A stretch of 64,000 nt of DNA from Alloprevotella sp. (GTDB lineage: Bacteria > Bacteroidota > Bacteroidia > Bacteroidales > Bacteroidaceae), in contig JAFUTC010000007.1 of NCBI GenBank assembly GCA_017471505.1, positions 186,001-250,000 on the forward strand, in the 5' to 3' direction. The stretch's first letter is position 1, and the number at the start of each line of letters is the position of its first letter. The notes under the pieces are model-generated. The model searched no databases. It worked only from the letters and a program-made list of their open reading frames with translations, and had not been told where the DNA came from. Position numbers and translations under genes: made by a program. Positions 52,629-61,849 of the stretch are shown one piece after another.

Positions 52629-55094
52629 ATGAATCCATTCGATAATAATAACGGAACCATTTCCCTTGTAGCAGACTTCGAGGGCGACATTGAGTCGCTG
52701 CTCAATAAGGACGTGGACGAGGTAGTCCCCGTCCTTCCGCTGCGCAACCTGTTGCTCTTCCCCACCGTAGTGACCCCTATCACCATCGGCCGCGAGTCGT
52801 CGATGAAACTCATAGAGGCCGTGTCGAAGAAAAAGCAGGTATTTGCCGTTGCCTGCCAGAAAAACCCCGACATCGAAAGTCCGCGCCTCAACGACCTCTA
52901 TAGCGTAGGCGTGGCCGCCAGTGTAGTGCGTATCGTCGACCTGCCTAACGGCAACAAGACCGCCATTCTCCAGACACACGGCCGCGTTCTCCTCATCGAG
53001 GAAGCACGCCGTCGTCCCTATCTCACTGCAAAGATTCAGGTGCGCCGCGACACACTGCCAACCGACGAGGATAAATTCAAGGTACTCCTTGATGCCTGTA
53101 AGGAAGTCACTTTCGACTACTTCAAGCACCAAGAAGGCTATTCGCACGACGTCATCTTCGGCCTGCACAATATTCGTCAGCCGCTGATGGCCCTGCATTT
53201 CCTGTGCACCAACTTTCCTTTCGGATTGGAAGACAAGTTCCAACTTCTGTGCGAAGCCGACGTAGAGACACGTGCCTATAAACTGCTCCAGATTCTCAAC
53301 CGCGAGAACCAATACCAGAAGATAAAAGAAGACATACAGGAACAAACACGCGAAGAACTCGACAAACAGCAGCGAGAGTACTTTCTTCAGCAACAGATGC
53401 GTAATATACAGCACGAGTTGGGCGAAGAAGAAAGCGCCGAAATACGCGAACTGGAGAAAAAGAAAAAGTGCCTGTACGGCGTGCCCAAAGTTCTCGAAGC
53501 GTTCGAGCGCGAACTGGAGAAACTGCGCGGCACCATGCCGCAAAGCCCCGAATACGGCGTGCTGCTCAACTGGTTGCAGACCATTGTCCGCCTACCCTGG
53601 GGCAAAACCACCAAGGACAACCTCGACATACATCAGGCCGAGAAGATACTTAACCGCGACCACTACGGACTTGAAAAGATTAAGGAGCGCATACTTGAGC
53701 ACCTTGCCGTCATGCAACTACAGGGTCAGCACAAAGCACCCATCCTTTGCCTCTATGGTCCTCCGGGCGTGGGCAAGACCTCGTTGGGCAAGAGCATAGC
53801 AGAGTCGCTCAACCGCAAATATGTACGTATTTCACTCGGCGGCATACACGACGAGGCCGAAATACGCGGACACCGGCGCACCTACGTAGGCGCCATGCCC
53901 GGTCGCATTATCAAAAGCCTCATCAAGGCCGAGAGCGACAATCCCGTCTTTGTGCTGGACGAAATCGACAAAGTCTCAAGCAACAATTACAACGGCGACC
54001 CGCAGAGCGCCCTGCTCGAAGTGCTCGACCCGGAGCAGAACGCGGCATTTCACGACAACTTCCTCGACGTAGACTACGACCTGTCGAAGGTTATGTTTAT
54101 CGCCACGGCCAATTCGCTTAACTCCATCCCGGCGCCCCTACTCGACCGAATGGAGATTATAAACATCGACGGCTACCTGACCGAGGAGAAACTGCAGATT
54201 GCCAAGAAACATCTCATCCCAAAGATAGAGCGCGAACTGCACATAAACGAATACGGCCATGCCCGCTTTACCAATCCGGCACTCGAGTATGTCATTGAGA
54301 AATACACTCGCGAAAGCGGCGTGCGCCAACTGGAAAAGCAACTGAACAAACTTTTCAGAAAATTCGCCTACGATATTATCCTCAAGCAGAAAGACACCCC
54401 GATTTTGGCAGGTAAGACAGTCAACATCAAGGATATTGAGAAATACCTCGGCAAGCCACTCTTCAGTCGCGATCAATATCAAGGCAACAAGGAGGCCGGA
54501 GTTGTCACCGGACTGGCCTGGACCTCCGTAGGTGGCGAAATACTCTTCATCGAAACAAGCGTAAGCCGCTCAAAGACACCTAAACTCACGCTGACCGGAA
54601 ACCTGGGCGACGTGATGAAAGAAAGCGCCATGCTGGCCTTTGAATACATCAAGGCACACGCCAACCTATTGAACATTGAATACGAATTCTTCGAGAACTG
54701 GGCACTCCACATCCATGTGCCCGAAGGAGCCACCCCCAAAGACGGACCTTCGGCCGGCATCACGATTGCCACGTCCATTGCCTCGGCAATAACCCAGCGC
54801 AAAGTGAAAGACCATACGGCCATGACCGGAGAAATAACCCTTCGCGGCAAAGTACTGCCTGTCGGCGGCATCAAAGAGAAGATTCTGGCTGCAAAACGCG
54901 CAGGAATCACGAACATCATTATCAGCGAGGAGAATAAAAAAGACATTCTCGACATCAACGAGCGCTATATCAAAGGCTTGACCTTCCATTACGTCGAGAC
55001 CATGGCAGATGTGCTCTCCATTGTGCTTCTGAAAGAAAAAGTAGCCCATCCCATCGACTTCTCCGTTAAACAAACCGACTCTCATGATAATTGA
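52629..55094 (+). CDS. lon: ATP-dependent protease Lon
   Basis: Degrades damaged and regulatory proteins. I start at the ATG at 52629 ([17 protein letters not shown]), giving 821 residues. Domains: N-terminal substrate domain (about 40-240), coiled coil (about 240-300, [19 protein letters not shown]), AAA+ with Walker [14 protein letters not shown] near 376, and the C-terminal protease with the Ser708-Lys751 dyad (DGPSAG and GGIKEK). Its end overlaps the tgt start by 11 bp, implying coupled translation. Confidence 0.95.
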   Translation: MNPFDNNNGTISLVADFEGDIESLLNKDVDEVVPVLPLRNLLLFPTVVTPITIGRESSMKLIEAVSKKKQVFAVACQKNPDIESPRLNDLYSVGVAASVVRIVDLPNGNKTAILQTHGRVLLIEEARRRPYLTAKIQVRRDTLPTDEDKFKVLLDACKEVTFDYFKHQEGYSHDVIFGLHNIRQPLMALHFLCTNFPFGLEDKFQLLCEADVETRAYKLLQILNRENQYQKIKEDIQEQTREELDKQQREYFLQQQMRNIQHELGEEESAEIRELEKKKKCLYGVPKVLEAFERELEKLRGTMPQSPEYGVLLNWLQTIVRLPWGKTTKDNLDIHQAEKILNRDHYGLEKIKERILEHLAVMQLQGQHKAPILCLYGPPGVGKTSLGKSIAESLNRKYVRISLGGIHDEAEIRGHRRTYVGAMPGRIIKSLIKAESDNPVFVLDEIDKVSSNNYNGDPQSALLEVLDPEQNAAFHDNFLDVDYDLSKVMFIATANSLNSIPAPLLDRMEIINIDGYLTEEKLQIAKKHLIPKIERELHINEYGHARFTNPALEYVIEKYTRESGVRQLEKQLNKLFRKFAYDIILKQKDTPILAGKTVNIKDIEKYLGKPLFSRDQYQGNKEAGVVTGLAWTSVGGEILFIETSVSRSKTPKLTLTGNLGDVMKESAMLAFEYIKAHANLLNIEYEFFENWALHIHVPEGATPKDGPSAGITIATSIASAITQRKVKDHTAMTGEITLRGKVLPVGGIKEKILAAKRAGITNIIISEENKKDILDINERYIKGLTFHYVETMADVLSIVLLKEKVAHPIDFSVKQTDSHDN

Positions 55095-56238
55095 ACGAAA
55101 AAACAAGCGCTTCTTTGAACTTGAGCACACCGACAAGTCTTCATCGGCCAGAGCAGGAACCATCTACACCGACCATGGAGTCATCGAAACCCCTATTTTC
55201 ATGCCAGTGGGCACCGTAGGTTCTGTCAAGGCAGTCGGACTAAACTATCTGTTCAACGACATCAAGGCACAAATCATATTAGGCAACACCTACCACCTCT
55301 ATTTGCGTCCGGGCATAGAAGTGCTCAAGAAAGTCGGAGGACTCCACAAGTTCAACGGTTTCAATAGGCCGATGCTCACAGACAGCGGCGGATTTCAGGT
55401 TTTCTCGCTGAGCGGAATCCGAAAGCTTACGGAAGAAGGCTGTGAGTTTAGGTCGCACATTGACGGAAGCCGTCATTTCTTCACGCCCGAAAGGGTAATC
55501 GACATAGAACGTGCTATCGGCGCCGACATCATCATGGCTTTCGACGAATGTCCTCCTGGAGATGCCCCCTACGACTATGCAAAGAAAAGCATGGACCTTA
55601 CCCACAACTGGCTGAGCCGTTGCGTCAATCAGTTCAATACTACCGAGCCGCTCTATGGCTATCATCAGACCCTGTTCCCCATTGTTCAGGGCTGCTGCTA
55701 TAAGGACCTGCGCCAGCAGAGTGCGCATTTCGCGTCGGAACTACAGGCCGAGGGCTACGCCATTGGCGGTCTGGCAGTCGGCGAGCCTACCGAAGTGATG
55801 TACGAGATGATTGAAGTGGTCAACGACATATTGCCGAAAGACCGTTCGAGGTACTTGATGGGCGTCGGCACCCCCGCAAATCTGCTCGAGGCTATCGAAC
55901 GCGGCGTTGACATGTTCGACTGCGTGATGCCCACAAGGAACGGACGCAACGCCATGCTGTTCACGGCCGAGGGAATTGTCAACCTGCGCAACGCCAAATG
56001 GGAAAACGACTTTTCGCCGCTCGACCCGACTGGCACCAGCGAGGTAGACCACCTCTACTCAAAGGCCTACGTCCACCACCTATTCAAGGCAAAAGAACTG
56101 CTTGCCATGGAGATTGCCAGCATACACAATCTGGCCTTCTACCTATGGCTGGTACGCGAGGCGCGTAAGCAAATCCTCGCCGACAACTATGTGGCCTGGA
56201 AAAAAGACATGTTGGAACGAGTAACCCGACGATTGTAA
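55084..56238 (+). CDS. tgt: queuine tRNA-ribosyltransferase lacking the zinc cysteines
   Basis: Exchanges G34 of GUN-anticodon tRNAs for the queuosine precursor. The 384-residue protein has the active-site DSGGFQVFSL and FDECPPGD, the substrate loop GGLAVGEP, and the DCVMPTRNGRNA segment. In the zinc region, where E. coli Tgt has DPECDCYTC, this protein reads DPTGTSEVD; the three cysteines are absent, while the later IHNL His is kept. Folding otherwise looks intact, so activity is probable. It overlaps lon by 11 bp and precedes the LptF/G-type gene. Confidence 0.92.
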   Translation: MIIERKNKRFFELEHTDKSSSARAGTIYTDHGVIETPIFMPVGTVGSVKAVGLNYLFNDIKAQIILGNTYHLYLRPGIEVLKKVGGLHKFNGFNRPMLTDSGGFQVFSLSGIRKLTEEGCEFRSHIDGSRHFFTPERVIDIERAIGADIIMAFDECPPGDAPYDYAKKSMDLTHNWLSRCVNQFNTTEPLYGYHQTLFPIVQGCCYKDLRQQSAHFASELQAEGYAIGGLAVGEPTEVMYEMIEVVNDILPKDRSRYLMGVGTPANLLEAIERGVDMFDCVMPTRNGRNAMLFTAEGIVNLRNAKWENDFSPLDPTGTSEVDHLYSKAYVHHLFKAKELLAMEIASIHNLAFYLWLVREARKQILADNYVAWKKDMLERVTRRL

Positions 56239-56249
56239 GACACCACGCA

Positions 56250-57440
56250 ATGGACCTGAAAGTTTCTGCACATAAGTTCTGGCAAAAGATGCAAGCCCTG
56301 CTTCGGACGGCAAGAATCAAATTCTCGCTGACCAAGTTGATGCACCGCCTCGGCTTTAAGAAACTGGACATCTACATCATCAAGAAGTTCCTCACCACCT
56401 ACATCTTCCTCATTCTCATAGTCATTACGATTGCCATCATATTCGACTACAACGAGAAGATTGACAAAATCACCTCGAGCCATGCCACGTGGTCGCAAAT
56501 CATATTTGACTATTACGCCAACTTTGTCCCCTATTTCTCCAACCTGTTCAGTCCGCTCTTTGTCTTTATAGCGGTCATCTTCTTCACCACTAAGTTGTCG
56601 GGAAACTCGGAGATAATCGCCATGAAAGCGGCCGGAATGAGTTTCAACCGTATTCTCCGGCCCTACATGTTCTCTGCCACGCTCATAGCCGTGGTCACTT
56701 TTCTGTTGGGCGCCTATGTAATCCCCCGCGGCAACGTGGAGCGCGTGAATTTTGAAAACCACTACATCAAGAACAGAGATATCACCGCCATCGACAACAT
56801 ACAGATGCAGGTCGATACCGGCGTGATTGCCTACATCTCGCACTTTGACAATCAGCGAAAGAGCGGATATGGCTTCTCGCTTGATAAGTTTGTCGGCAAG
56901 AAACTCGTGGAGCATCTGACCGCACAGACCATCCAGTACGACACGCTTGCCGAGAAGCGCTACAGTTGGACGCTCCGAATGTACCAGTCGCGTATTCTGA
57001 AGGGAAACAAAGAGCAGATATCGACCGGCGAAAAGATTGACACCGTCATCATGATGGAGCCGCAGGACTTTTTCTATATCAAAAACCAGCAGGAGACTAT
57101 GACCGTGCCCGAACTGCGCACGTTCGTCGAGAAACAGACTATGCGCGGCGCAGCGGGCGTAAGCATGTTCGAAGTTGAACTTCACAAACGGTTTGCCATG
57201 CCATTTGCGGCGTTCATTCTCACGCTCATCGGACTGACACTCTCCGTCGAAAAGCGCAAAAACGGTATGGGTACGAGCATCGGCATCGGCGTAGCCTTGA
57301 GTTTCTCCTACATCTTGTTCCAGACCATAAGCGCCAGTTTTGCCATCAATGCGGGATGGCCTCCCATGCTTAGCGCATGGATTCCGAACATTATATTCAT
57401 GGGCATTGCCTTCTATCTCTACAAGAAGACGCCCCAATAA
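56250..57440 (+). CDS. LptF/LptG-family permease (YjgP/YjgQ)
   Basis: A 396-residue inner-membrane protein of the LPS transport family. In E. coli, LptF and LptG form the channel half of the ABC transporter that drives LPS to the outer membrane with LptB. Membrane segments lie about 47-68, 88-112, 135-160 and at the C-terminus (three, about 305-390), enclosing a periplasmic beta-domain. The first segment begins LDIYIIKKFLTTYIFLILIV, typical of the family. Bacteroidota often carry more than one such protein, so F versus G is not assigned. lon - tgt - permease is a common order in Bacteroidales, to my knowledge. Confidence 0.9.
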   Translation: MDLKVSAHKFWQKMQALLRTARIKFSLTKLMHRLGFKKLDIYIIKKFLTTYIFLILIVITIAIIFDYNEKIDKITSSHATWSQIIFDYYANFVPYFSNLFSPLFVFIAVIFFTTKLSGNSEIIAMKAAGMSFNRILRPYMFSATLIAVVTFLLGAYVIPRGNVERVNFENHYIKNRDITAIDNIQMQVDTGVIAYISHFDNQRKSGYGFSLDKFVGKKLVEHLTAQTIQYDTLAEKRYSWTLRMYQSRILKGNKEQISTGEKIDTVIMMEPQDFFYIKNQQETMTVPELRTFVEKQTMRGAAGVSMFEVELHKRFAMPFAAFILTLIGLTLSVEKRKNGMGTSIGIGVALSFSYILFQTISASFAINAGWPPMLSAWIPNIIFMGIAFYLYKKTPQ

Positions 57441-57455
57441 CCCAACGACCTTCCT

Positions 57456-58748
57456 ATGCCATCTAACGTAAACACCGACGCGCCAACTTATTTTGATAGT
57501 TTTGACCTGAGTGATGATATTCTCGACGCGCTCTACGATATGCGTTTTGAGCATTGCACTCCCATACAGGCGGCCTGCATACCCCAAATCCTCAACCGTA
57601 AGGACCTGGTGGGCATTGCCCAAACGGGAACGGGAAAGACGGCTGCCTATTTACTACCGCTCATAACACTCTTGCAACGCAACCCACGTCCGGCAAAATC
57701 CATCGGGTGCCTAATCATGGCTCCCACACGCGAACTGGCTCAGCAGATAGACCAGGCACTTCAGGGCTTCGGCTACTATTCCAACGTCACGGGCATTGCC
57801 GTCTACGGCGGTAATGACGGCAGCCGCTACGAGCAGGAAAGGCGCAGCATGCAGGCAGGTGCCGACATCATTGTCGCTACTCCCGGCCGACTGCTCACAC
57901 ATCTCGACCTGGGCAACCTCGATTTGAGCCAGACCCGCTATCTCGTGCTTGACGAAGCCGACCGAATGCTCGACATGGGCTTTGTAGACGACATATTGCG
58001 CATTGCAAAACATCTGCCCGATAAGCGTCAGACGCTGCTCTTCTCTGCAACCATGCCGGAGAAGATTAACGAACTGGCAAAGACCTTGATGAACGACCCC
58101 GTGGAAGTTCGAATCGCCGTGTCGAAACCTATTGAGAAAATCGACCAGCGTGTCTTCGTGTGCCGCGAAGCAGACAAGATTCGAGTGCTCAAGCATATCA
58201 TTCAGCACAACCCGCCATTCCGCACCATTGTCTTTTGTGCCTCGAAACTGCAAGTAAAAACCCTTCCGCGCGACCTGGGAAAGCACGACTACACCACGGA
58301 GACCATGCATTCCGACCTTGCCCAGTCGGAGCGCGACAAGGTCATGCAACGGTTCAAGAATGGTCACGTCCAACTGCTCATTGCCACCGACATCGTGGCC
58401 CGTGGCATCGACGTGACCGATATTGATATGGTCATCAACTACGACGTGCCTCGCCACGCAGAAGAATACGTCCACCGAATTGGCCGTACCGCCCGCGCCG
58501 GACGAGGCGGAAAAGCGTTCACCCTTGCCAACGAGCGCGACCTACCCTATTGGAACCAAATCAGACACGAATTGCAACTGTCGATAAGTCCAGAGCCTCT
58601 GCCCGAAGGATGCGAGGCACCGAAAGCAACGAGCCAAAAGCCGGGCCGCAACCACGGCAGACCCGGACGCGGCAAGGGTAAACCGCGCCAGGGAAAGCCC
58701 CGGTCGAACCATCGGAACGGGTCGCGGGAGAAAAGCAAGAAGCAATAG
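57456..58748 (+). CDS. DEAD-box RNA helicase (RhlE type)
   Basis: A 430-residue helicase that remodels RNA, usually in ribosome assembly or at low temperature. Motifs in order: Q motif (TPIQAACIPQIL), motif I AQTGTGKT, Ia PTRELAQQ, II VLDEADRMLDMGF, III SATMP, and VI HRIGRTARAGRGG. The tail after about 385 is basic and rich in Gly, Arg, Lys and Pro, as in RhlE relatives. It starts 15 bp after the permease and may share its transcript. Confidence 0.93.
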   Translation: MPSNVNTDAPTYFDSFDLSDDILDALYDMRFEHCTPIQAACIPQILNRKDLVGIAQTGTGKTAAYLLPLITLLQRNPRPAKSIGCLIMAPTRELAQQIDQALQGFGYYSNVTGIAVYGGNDGSRYEQERRSMQAGADIIVATPGRLLTHLDLGNLDLSQTRYLVLDEADRMLDMGFVDDILRIAKHLPDKRQTLLFSATMPEKINELAKTLMNDPVEVRIAVSKPIEKIDQRVFVCREADKIRVLKHIIQHNPPFRTIVFCASKLQVKTLPRDLGKHDYTTETMHSDLAQSERDKVMQRFKNGHVQLLIATDIVARGIDVTDIDMVINYDVPRHAEEYVHRIGRTARAGRGGKAFTLANERDLPYWNQIRHELQLSISPEPLPEGCEAPKATSQKPGRNHGRPGRGKGKPRQGKPRSNHRNGSREKSKKQ

Positions 58749-58855
58749 CGTGACAAGGCTGTGCCGCCACCCTGCCTCACGGACAAACAACCTTGGCAAT
58801 CAGATTAAACCAAACCGTTTCATAAAGTCAAAATAGAAACGAACCGTACAAAAAT

Positions 58856-58885
58856 TTTGTTTGTTAATTGTTTTTGCTACTTTCG
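58856..58885 (+). promoter_or_regulatory. promoter for the YtxH-holin cassette
   Basis: TTTG (58856-58859), 18 bp, TACTTTCG (58878-58885), one base off the -7 consensus. The leader to the ATG at 58960 would be about 70 nt. Confidence 0.5.
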
Positions 58886-58959
58886 CCGTGTGAGCAACCA
58901 ACGCAATAAGCCTGAGACACACTTCGATAGACACACATACAAATTAAATAACTAAAGTC

Positions 58960-59202
58960 ATGAAAACATTCAGCGCAATTTTCACATTCCTCTGCGGAGC
59001 CGCTGTGGGCACCGCTTGTGGACTGCTGTTAGCCCCTGAAAAGGGAGAAGACACCCGTAAGAAACTCGTAGAGAAAGGCAAAAAGATTGCCGACAAGGTC
59101 AACGAGAACCTGAAGGCCAAGGGCATCAATCTGTCGCTTTCGGACATCGAGAACATTGCCGACGATATTGCCGACGAACTCGAGCCCGATGACGCAGAAT
59201 AA
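58960..59202 (+). CDS. YtxH-domain protein
   Basis: An 80-residue protein with one N-terminal hydrophobic segment (about 5-26) containing the YtxH hallmark GAAVGTACGLLLAPEKGEDTRKKL, then a helical, charged tail. Related proteins in firmicutes are stress-induced. It is the first of three small envelope genes in a row, so a membrane-associated role with the next two is likely. The exact function is unknown. Confidence 0.85.
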   Translation: MKTFSAIFTFLCGAAVGTACGLLLAPEKGEDTRKKLVEKGKKIADKVNENLKAKGINLSLSDIENIADDIADELEPDDAE

Positions 59203-59248
59203 AGTCCTGCCGATTCGTTTCTCCGTGCAACCCATTTGCCACTAAGAC

Positions 59249-59641
59249 ATGCTGAACAAGGAAACATTCACGTCGATGCTTCAGGGCTTTCTGAAGACGC
59301 TAAGCCTAAGGCTCGAACTGGCCAAGATTGACATCGTCGAGCGCGGCTCAGTCATCCTGACCGCACTGATATGCGGACTGCTTGCCTTGCTGGTCGGATT
59401 TCTGGTACTCATATTCCTGTCGATTGGCTGCGCCATCCTTTTGGGCAAACTGATAGGCTACGGATGGGCCTTCCTTATCGTGGCCGCCTTTTGGCTGTTG
59501 TTGCTTGTGGCCGTCATTATCGGGCGCAAGTCGCTCTTCCTTGGTCCGCTCATCAAGGCCCTCTATCCGTCGATAGACCAACCTGCCGCATCCGCCGACG
59601 AGCCTTCTTCCGTTCCATTCAACCCTTCCGACAATGAATAA
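59249..59641 (+). CDS. holin-X-like (putative phage-holin superfamily) membrane protein
   Basis: A 130-residue protein with two or three hydrophobic helices (about 32-66 and 70-95), preceded by an amphipathic LSLRLELAKIDIVERGSV helix. This is the pattern of the Phage_holin_3_6 / Holin-X superfamily, which is common in chromosomes next to YtxH genes and is not evidence of a prophage. It overlaps the next gene by 8 bp. Function unknown. Confidence 0.78.
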   Translation: MLNKETFTSMLQGFLKTLSLRLELAKIDIVERGSVILTALICGLLALLVGFLVLIFLSIGCAILLGKLIGYGWAFLIVAAFWLLLLVAVIIGRKSLFLGPLIKALYPSIDQPAASADEPSSVPFNPSDNE

Positions 59642-59879
59642 GTCCGTCCAGCAACCCAGTCCGCAAGAGGCCCTGCGTCAGAGAAGGCGCGAAATCGAAG
59701 CCCAACTAAGGCAAGAGGAATACCTCATACGCCGACAGACCAACAGCCTGATGCGACGCCATCAGCACGCGCTCCGGCTGGGCGACCTCGTAGGCACGGC
59801 ATTCACGCACGTGCTTAGCGTGAGCAAGGTTGCCGTTCCGCTGTGGCGAATAGCCAAGCGACTGAAACGACGCAAATAG
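59634..59879 (+). CDS. small Arg-rich protein of the YtxH-holin cassette
   Basis: An 81-residue protein, rich in Arg and Gln in a predicted helix (QEALRQRRREIEAQLRQEEY), with a moderately hydrophobic C-terminal stretch. I recognise no family. It overlaps the holin-like gene by 8 bp and ends 31 bp before a terminator, so it is very likely translated with its neighbours. No function can be stated. Confidence 0.65.
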   Translation: MNKSVQQPSPQEALRQRRREIEAQLRQEEYLIRRQTNSLMRRHQHALRLGDLVGTAFTHVLSVSKVAVPLWRIAKRLKRRK

Positions 59880-59910
59880 GAAACGAACCGGCCCGACCGT
59901 CGCACACATC

Positions 59911-59951
59911 AAAGCCATACAGTCCCACACGGATTGTATGGCTTTCTTTTT
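59911..59951 (+). terminator. intrinsic terminator
   Basis: An 11-bp stem (59911-59921 with 59935-59945) and a tail ending in six T, after the three-gene cassette. Confidence 0.85.
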
Positions 59952-59995
59952 GCACCGCACGATGCGCGGTTTTCCGATGTCCGCAGACTCTTTCG

Positions 59996-60094
59996 GCCAC
60001 ATAATCGCCCGTTCCGTTTCAAGGCTTGAAACGTGCGTTTCAGGGTTTGGAATGTCCATTTCAAGCCTTGGAATGGAAAATATCACTATGCCGC
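59996..60094. repeat. 99-bp module of five phased palindromes (AT-GC-GC-GC-AT type)
   Basis: Units at 59996-60010, 60017-60031, 60038-60052, 60059-60073 and 60080-60094; spacers GTTCCG, CGTGCG, TGTCCA and TGGAAA. The first GC unit, TTTCAAGGCTTGAAA, is a perfect palindrome around its central base. The outer units (GCCACATAATCGCCC and ATATCACTATGCCGC) are decayed AT-type. Unlike the other three of this type, this one lies between convergent genes. Confidence 0.88.
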
Positions 60095-60108
60095 AGAAAT
60101 CTTCTCCC

Positions 60109-60987
60109 CTACTTTCCCCAGTTCGGAAGGGGTGTTTCAAACCTTAGTTCCTCACCCGTCATCGGATGTCGGAGCACCAGCCTGAAAGCATGCAGGCATA
60201 GGCGGTCTTCAGGGTTGTCGGTGCTGCCATACTTATGGTCGCCGCAAATCGGACAGCCCAGGTCGGCCAGATGTACGCGTATCTGATTCTTCCGCCCCGT
60301 TTCCAGTTTCAGTTCCACTAAGGCACGGCCTTGCGCCATATTGCTACGAATCACTTTATAGTGTGTCACCGAGCGCTTACCGCCGTTGTCGGTGGGTGAA
60401 GAATAGACCACATAGGCGCTATTATCCTTCAACCAACTGACAACCGTGCCTTCCGTCTGCTTCGGACACTGCGACACGAGTGCCACATAGCGGCGGTCCA
60501 CGACGTGTCCGTGCCAGTCGGCCTCAAGTCGTCGCTCGGCCTCCATCTGCTTGGCAAACACCATAACCCCCGAGGTCTCCTTGTCGAGACGATGGACCAC
60601 GTGGGCGCGGCAACGCTGATGCGTACGCTCAAAATAGTCGTCGAGAATGTTTTTTGCACTGATTTCGCCGCCCCGATTAGGTGCCGAGAGTAGCCCGCCA
60701 TGCTTCACCACGACAATGAGCCAGTTGTCTTCCCACACCCAGTCGAGACCGCGACCTATGTACGGTTTTTGTGGTTGCTTCGATAAGATGCCGACCCGGC
60801 AGGTGGCTTCCACCGGCTCGTTGGCCTTGCGTCGCGGGCTGCCGTCCACGGCAATGCGTCCGGCGGCAATATACTCCTTGAGGCGGGCACGGCTCATCTC
60901 GGGCCATTCCCTTTGGGCACGCTCAAGCAGTGTTATCGACTGCGCCGACGGCTGCGGGGTCTGGGGCGAATGGGGCGTTTTTTTCAT
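60109..60987 (-). CDS. RluA-family pseudouridine synthase with S4 domain
   Basis: A 292-residue enzyme. The S4 RNA-binding domain occupies about 20-70 (MSRARLKEYIAAGRIAVDG), and the catalytic domain follows, with HRLDKETSGVMVFAK (catalytic Asp), then GRKNQIRVHLADLGCPICGD. Closest in layout to RluC/RluD, which modify 23S rRNA, but the target base is not known. The N-terminus is rich in Pro, Gln and Ser. Its stop faces the palindrome module. Confidence 0.92.
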   Translation of the reverse strand: MKKTPHSPQTPQPSAQSITLLERAQREWPEMSRARLKEYIAAGRIAVDGSPRRKANEPVEATCRVGILSKQPQKPYIGRGLDWVWEDNWLIVVVKHGGLLSAPNRGGEISAKNILDDYFERTHQRCRAHVVHRLDKETSGVMVFAKQMEAERRLEADWHGHVVDRRYVALVSQCPKQTEGTVVSWLKDNSAYVVYSSPTDNGGKRSVTHYKVIRSNMAQGRALVELKLETGRKNQIRVHLADLGCPICGDHKYGSTDNPEDRLCLHAFRLVLRHPMTGEELRFETPLPNWGK

Positions 60988-61081
60988 GGTTGCAATAAAA
61001 TGGCGGAATTATTCGAAGCAAAATTACTATTTTTACCCATACGAACCCATCCGTTGAACACCTGAGGTCTACGAACACACT

Positions 61082-61849
61082 ATGAAACTGCGTCCTTTCA
61101 TCCGCTCATTGGGAGATATCTTGTTTCCGCGACAGTGTGCAATATGCCGAAAAACGCTCAACCCAAGCGAGCGCCACCTCTGCACGGCATGCCTGCTCTC
61201 ACTGCCCTATACCGGCTATCGAGCGCATAGCGGAAATCCGGCAGAACGCATGTTTTGGGAACACCGCGAGGTAGAAAGCGTCACGTCCTACCTGCATTAT
61301 TTTCCAGGCACGGGTGCCGCGCGGCCAGTGATTTCTCTAAAATACTTCGGCAAAATGAATCTGGGGCAATACCTCGGAGAAAAAGCCGCGGAGGAACTAC
61401 TTTCGACCTCGTTCTTCAATGGCGTCGACTGGTTGGTGCCGGTTCCGCTCCACAAGGTGCGTTGGAATACACGCGGCTATAACCAGAGCCACGAGATTGC
61501 CCGAGGCGTGAGTCGCATCACTAAGATTCCCATCAAGACCGACGTGCTTTGGCGGCGGCGCAACAATCGGACGCAGACACGGCTTACCCGCCACGAACGA
61601 AAAGAGAATGTCGACCAACTGTTTGTGGCTCACCGCACACGCGGCCTCGAGGGAAAGCACCTGATGCTAATAGACGACGTGCTGACAACAGGCGCCACGC
61701 TGGGTGCTTGCATACACGCACTGTCGCACATCAAAGACCTCCGCATCTCCATCCTTACGCTCTACGTAACGGGCCGCCCCGGAACGGCGCCCGACATACA
61801 CCATCCCGATGTCACAACCGTCAAGATTGAACACCCTACTGACGAATAG
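61082..61849 (+). CDS. ComF-family phosphoribosyltransferase-like protein
   Basis: A 255-residue protein. The N-terminal zinc finger (CAICRK and later CTACLLSL) is intact. The C-terminal phosphoribosyltransferase fold has the PRPP loop in MLIDDVLTTGATLGAC. Proteins of this kind are needed for DNA uptake in Bacillus and relatives. comEC overlaps its 3' end by 41 bp, so the pair could serve transformation, although other competence genes are not seen here. Confidence 0.9.
   Translation: MKLRPFIRSLGDILFPRQCAICRKTLNPSERHLCTACLLSLPYTGYRAHSGNPAERMFWEHREVESVTSYLHYFPGTGAARPVISLKYFGKMNLGQYLGEKAAEELLSTSFFNGVDWLVPVPLHKVRWNTRGYNQSHEIARGVSRITKIPIKTDVLWRRRNNRTQTRLTRHERKENVDQLFVAHRTRGLEGKHLMLIDDVLTTGATLGACIHALSHIKDLRISILTLYVTGRPGTAPDIHHPDVTTVKIEHPTDE

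Noticed and set aside
58960..59879. Prophage remnant because of the holin-like protein
   Set aside because: No other phage genes are near; holin-X-like proteins beside YtxH are common in chromosomes.
7509..60094. CRISPR array as an explanation for the repeat modules
   Set aside because: The units are 15 bp with 6-bp spacers; CRISPR repeats and spacers are each 20-40 bp or more, and no cas genes are present.
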